Positions 60,703 through 64,000 of a stretch of DNA of 64,000 bases are shown here, in pieces (position 1 is the stretch's first letter; each line of letters starts with the position of its first letter). The notes below the pieces were generated by a model. The model searched no databases. It was not told the DNA's origin and was given only the letters and a program-made list of their open reading frames with translations. The stretch is taken from NCBI RefSeq assembly GCF_012034175.1, contig NZ_JAATEJ010000017.1, positions 118,044 through 182,043 of the forward strand, written 5' to 3'. Made by a program: the position numbers and the translations under genes. The DNA comes from Actinacidiphila epipremni (GTDB taxonomy: Bacteria > Actinomycetota > Actinomycetes > Streptomycetales > Streptomycetaceae).

Positions 60703-62844
60703 ATGGAGACCGAGACCGACGCGCTCATCGTCGCACCCCTGGACACCCCGGCCGCCCGCGACCCCGCGCTCGCGGGCGCGAAGGCGGCCAACCTCGCCCG
60801 CGCCGCCGCGGCCGGACTGCCCGTCCTGCCCGGCTTCGTCATCCTCCCGCCCGGCCGCGCTCCCGCCGCGAGCACCGCGGGCACGGCGGCCACCGCGGGC
60901 ACGGCCCCCGCCGGCCCCGAGGCGCTGCGCGGCGCCTGGCACGACCTCGGCGGCGCCGACGGCCGCCCGCTCGTCGTCCGCTCCTCCTCCGTCCACGAGG
61001 ACACCGCCGAGTCCTCCATGGCCGGCCGCTTCGAGTCGGTCCTCGACGTCCGCGGCTGGGACGCCTTCACCGCCGCCGTCCGCCGGGTCCGCGCCTCGGC
61101 CGCCGGTGTCGCCCTGCCGGGCGGGGCCGCGGGCGCGGCGGAGGCCGGGATGTCCGTCCTCGTCCAGCCGATGCTCGACGCGCGGGCCGGCGGCGTCATG
61201 TTCGGCGCCGACCCGGTCGAGGGCCGCTTCGACCGCATCCTGGTCAGCGCGGTGTCCGGCGGGCCCGACCGGCTCGTCGACGGCAGTACGCAAGGGGTCC
61301 GCTTCCAGCTCACCCGGCACGGCCGCCGGCTCCACACCGAACCCGAACTGCCGCGCCGCGACTGGCCGCTGAACCGCCGTATGCTCGCCCAGCTGGTCCG
61401 GCTCGCCCGCCGCGCCGAGCGCGTCCACGGCGGGCCGCAGGACATCGAGTTCGGCTTTGACGCCGACGGCACGCTGTGGCTGTTCCAGGCCCGCCCCATC
61501 ACCGCGATGACCGCCCGCCCCGCCCGCCGGGCCCGGCTGCTGGGCCCGGGACCGGTCGCCGAGACGCTGCCCGACGTCCTCCAGCCGCTGGAGGAGGACC
61601 TGTGGCTCGCCCCGATGAACCAGGGCCTCATCCTCGCCCTCGACATCGCCGGCGCCGCCCCGCGCCGCAAACTGCGCCGCGAGCCGGTCGTGCTGGCCGT
61701 CGACGGCCGCGCCGCCGCCGACCTCGTACGGCTCGGGGCCGCGGCGGCCCCGCACCCCGTACTGCACTTCATCAACCCCGCGCCCGGCGCCCGCCGCGCC
61801 GCCGCGGCCTGGCGGATGGGCCGGCTGCGCGCCGCCCTGCCGCTGCTGGCCCGCGACCTCATGGCCGACGTCGACCGGCAGCTGGCCGAGCTCCCCGCCC
61901 CGCGCCGGATGCTCAGCGGCGAGCTGCTGGGCGCCGCCGCGTGGGGCAGGACCGTACTGGTCTCGCTGCACGCCCAGGAGTCGCTGGCCGGCGTGCTGCT
62001 CACCGGCGACACCGGCACCACCGCCGCCGGCGAGGCACTGGCCGTGCTCGGCGAGGGCCGGGCCGCCGGGCCCACCGACGACGAGCTGATCGCCCGGCAC
62101 CCCGTGCTGCTCGCCCTGCTGCCGCCCACCCTCGGCGAGCGGCCCGCGCTGCCCGCCGACGTGGCCTGGCACGGCCTGGCGCGCGGCGCCGGGTTCCTGT
62201 CGCTGCGCGAGGGCCTGCGGCTGCGCATCCGCTGGGTGCAGGAGATGCAGGCCGCGATGGTCCGCGAGCTCGGCAGCCGGATGGACACGCACTGCACGGC
62301 GGGGGAGCGCGGCCGGATAGCCCTGCTGCGCTGGAGCGAGCTGTCCGCCGTGGCCGAGAGCGGCACCCGGCCGGCCGACCTGGCCGCCCGCACCCCGCGC
62401 CCCGGCACCGCGCCGCTGCCCGCCGCCTTCCGGCTCGCCGACGGCCGCCCCGTCGCCGTCGCCCTGGACCGCCGCCGGGGGGACGGCGGCACGGGCCAGG
62501 GCGCGGGCGGCGGGCAGGGCACCGGCACCGCGTGGCACGGCGAGGGCGACCGGCCCGCCGACGCGGTGCTCGTCGTCCGCTCCCTCGCCCCCTCCCTGGC
62601 ACCGCTGCTGCCGGGCCTGTCCGGCCTGGTCGCCGAGACCGGCAGCGTCCTGTCGCACCTGGCCGTCCTCGCCCGCGAGCAGGGCGTGCCGACCGCCGTC
62701 GGCGTCCAGGGCGCGCTGGACCGCTACCCGCCCGGCACACCGCTGCGGGTCGACGGCGGCAGCGGGGCGGTGGAGCAGCTGGGCGACGCCCCGGGCCCTG
62801 GGCCCGCGCCGGCACCCGCGGCACCCGAGGAGGCGGCGGCGTGA
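60703..62844 (+). CDS. PEP-synthase-like phosphotransferase (ATP-grasp plus swivelling His domain)
   Basis: The 713-residue protein has an N-terminal PEP/pyruvate-binding ATP-grasp domain (residues ~20-275: GAKAANLARAAAAGLPVLPGFVIL, VVRSSSVHEDTAESSMAGRF, AGGVMFGADPV, LWLFQARPIT). A helical middle follows, then a C-terminal phosphohistidine domain with ETGSVLSHLAVLAREQGVPTAVG, in which His652 is the likely phosphocarrier. Order and length resemble rifampin phosphotransferases and related PEP-synthase-like enzymes more than true PEP synthase, which has a C-terminal TIM barrel. The substrate phosphorylated is unknown. AAAGGAG precedes the ATG. The stop overlaps the next gene (GTGA). Confidence 0.88.
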   Translation: METETDALIVAPLDTPAARDPALAGAKAANLARAAAAGLPVLPGFVILPPGRAPAASTAGTAATAGTAPAGPEALRGAWHDLGGADGRPLVVRSSSVHEDTAESSMAGRFESVLDVRGWDAFTAAVRRVRASAAGVALPGGAAGAAEAGMSVLVQPMLDARAGGVMFGADPVEGRFDRILVSAVSGGPDRLVDGSTQGVRFQLTRHGRRLHTEPELPRRDWPLNRRMLAQLVRLARRAERVHGGPQDIEFGFDADGTLWLFQARPITAMTARPARRARLLGPGPVAETLPDVLQPLEEDLWLAPMNQGLILALDIAGAAPRRKLRREPVVLAVDGRAAADLVRLGAAAAPHPVLHFINPAPGARRAAAAWRMGRLRAALPLLARDLMADVDRQLAELPAPRRMLSGELLGAAAWGRTVLVSLHAQESLAGVLLTGDTGTTAAGEALAVLGEGRAAGPTDDELIARHPVLLALLPPTLGERPALPADVAWHGLARGAGFLSLREGLRLRIRWVQEMQAAMVRELGSRMDTHCTAGERGRIALLRWSELSAVAESGTRPADLAARTPRPGTAPLPAAFRLADGRPVAVALDRRRGDGGTGQGAGGGQGTGTAWHGEGDRPADAVLVVRSLAPSLAPLLPGLSGLVAETGSVLSHLAVLAREQGVPTAVGVQGALDRYPPGTPLRVDGGSGAVEQLGDAPGPGPAPAPAAPEEAAA

Positions 62845-63764
62845 AGTACGTCAGCTACCTCTTCGGCACCCTGTGCCTGATGGCCGCGGCCGTCTACCTG
62901 GTCATCTACCTCTACCGGTGGGAATGGCAGCGCGCGATCGTCTCCGGCGTGCTGCTGCTGGCCGTCGAGGGCTTCCTCGTCCTGGTGGTGGTGCTCGGCA
63001 GGCTCGGCCGCCTGGAGCGCCGTATCGGCGAGGCCGACTCCCGCGTCGAGGAGATCCGCCGCCACCTGGAGAGCTCCCGCAACGACGGGGCGCCGGACGC
63101 CTTCCGCTGGCTCGGCGGCGCACAGACCCGGGACGAACTCGACGGCACGCGCCGCACGTTCGTCTTCGTGCCGGTCCTGATGGTGACCGGCGCGGCGCTG
63201 TCCGGCGTCGCGTGGGTCGTGCAGCGCGTGGCCGCCGTCACCGCCCGCCCCGGCGCCGAGCGCCGGCTGGCCGGCCGCCTCGCCCCGCTCGCCGCGCCGC
63301 CCGGCGGAGTGCGCGGCCCGCTGCCCCAGCTGGAGGACCGCCCCGCCGTCCCCCGCCGCCGCCTGCTGCGCCCGCTGCTCGGCGGCACGGCCGCGGTCGC
63401 CGCGGTGGCCCTGCTGGTCTTCGGCGTGCGCACCCTCGCCGACACCACCGAGACCCGCGCCGAGTCCCGGCCCGACGCCGCCGCCAGCATCGTCGTCTTC
63501 CGCATCGCGGTGCACGGCGACCAGGCCGGCCCGGCCCGCCAACTCGCCGCCCAGGACCTGTGGGAGAGCTGCCGCCGCGCCACCTCCTCCGACAACCCCT
63601 CCGCCAGCCTCGACCCGATGTCCGACGGCGTCTACGCGGCCGTCGTCCGCCCCGCCCTCAGCGACCACGACATGCTCCGCCTGCGCGGCTGCCTCTCCGA
63701 CGCGACAGCCAACCGCGCCACGGCCACCGTCCTCGGCTACGGCAGCGCGGTCCGCCCGCACTGA
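62841..63764 (+). CDS. Membrane protein of unknown function, coupled to the PEP-synthase-like gene
   Basis: The 307-residue protein has about four hydrophobic helices (two at residues 5-55, one near 110-130, one near 185-200). A coiled-coil-like stretch (LGRLERRIGEADSRVEEIRRHLES) lies after the second, and a C-terminal extracytoplasmic-looking domain contains two Cys (DLWESCRRATS and LRLRGCLSDATANRAT). No family recognised. GTG at 62841 overlaps the upstream stop by 4 bp, so the two products are probably made together and may act together. The rest of the window (63765-64000) has no supported gene. Confidence 0.75.
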   Translation: MKYVSYLFGTLCLMAAAVYLVIYLYRWEWQRAIVSGVLLLAVEGFLVLVVVLGRLGRLERRIGEADSRVEEIRRHLESSRNDGAPDAFRWLGGAQTRDELDGTRRTFVFVPVLMVTGAALSGVAWVVQRVAAVTARPGAERRLAGRLAPLAAPPGGVRGPLPQLEDRPAVPRRRLLRPLLGGTAAVAAVALLVFGVRTLADTTETRAESRPDAAASIVVFRIAVHGDQAGPARQLAAQDLWESCRRATSSDNPSASLDPMSDGVYAAVVRPALSDHDMLRLRGCLSDATANRATATVLGYGSAVRPH

Positions 63765-64000
63765 GCCCTGCGGGGCGGTGGGGGAGGGGCGCGCCGGGCC
63801 TGCGACCGGGCAGGGGAGCGCAACTGCCGTGCGCCCACGGCGGCTTCGGGAGAGGCGGGGCCACCGGCCGCGCCCGCGGGGCGGGGTAGCCTGCTGGGGC
63901 GGCCACCGCTGCCGGGACGGCGCGGTGGCACCGTCCCCCCCGCCGTCCCCCCGGGTCCTCCCGGTCCTCCCCGGCCCGCCCCCCGCCCCCCGCCTTCCGC

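Overview
The window is very GC-rich (roughly three quarters G+C) and densely coded, with GTG starts, 4-bp ATGA/GTGA overlaps and families typical of actinomycetes: ANTAR and SpoIIE-type PP2C signalling proteins, DevS/DevR-like regulators, DUF3618, and many universal stress proteins. It looks like a chromosomal segment from Streptomyces or a close relative (Streptomycetaceae). I see no rRNA, tRNA, CRISPR, transposase or integrase gene.

Region by region. 1-571 is the C-terminus of a large-subunit catalase, closed by a strong terminator. 572-1073 has no gene but holds two families of short repeats. 1074-12051 is a ten-gene sugar operon: a UDP-glucuronate-decarboxylase-like SDR, a NodU-type carbamoyltransferase, five glycosyltransferases, and the enzymes for ADP-D-glycero-D-manno-heptose (GmhB, GmhA, HldE). 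It probably makes a carbamoylated heptose-containing surface glycan or glycosylated metabolite. 12052-12635 is a repeat-rich convergent spacer. 12636-17075 (minus) carries a bacterial NHEJ system in which LigD is split into phosphoesterase, ligase and polymerase genes, followed by a GH15 glucoamylase-like gene. 17293-24452 is a stress and redox block: HAD hydrolase, small basic protein, STAS-ANTAR-GAF regulator, zinc dehydrogenase, SRPBCC protein, CrtI-like oxidoreductase, and very small proteins.

24765-37700 is the most coherent regulatory region. It holds a Rieske membrane protein, a GAF-SpoIIE phosphatase, alcohol dehydrogenase, HTH-PNPOx protein, four tandem universal stress proteins, a CBS-BON protein, a DevS/DosS-like two-GAF histidine kinase with the haem-ligand His conserved, an Acg-like nitroreductase and a DevR-like response regulator. 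Most promoters here carry a near-palindrome close to GGGCCGAACGGCCC. This looks like the streptomycete counterpart of the mycobacterial DosR dormancy regulon.

37755-48454 contains a crcB-DUF190-crcB fluoride-export operon, a siderophore-interacting flavoprotein and a DUF2470 protein that each follow an iron box, an orphan cytochrome oxidase subunit I, DUF2000 and AraC genes, an XRE-cupin regulator with a palindromic operator, YbaK, a KhtTU-like cation/proton antiporter pair, and an alpha/beta hydrolase. 48568-55088 has uncharacterised secreted proteins, a TetR/monooxygenase pair with twin operators, a quinone-oxidoreductase-like enzyme, a PCu(A)C-like lipoprotein, and a holin/DUF3618 pair. 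55282-63764 has a ClpC-like AAA+ unfoldase, a TetR-controlled SDR-alpha/beta-hydrolase fusion, and a PEP-synthase-like enzyme overlapping a membrane protein gene. Several stress-type genes have promoter matches of the GNNT-N14-16-GGGTA(C/G) kind used by the SigB family.
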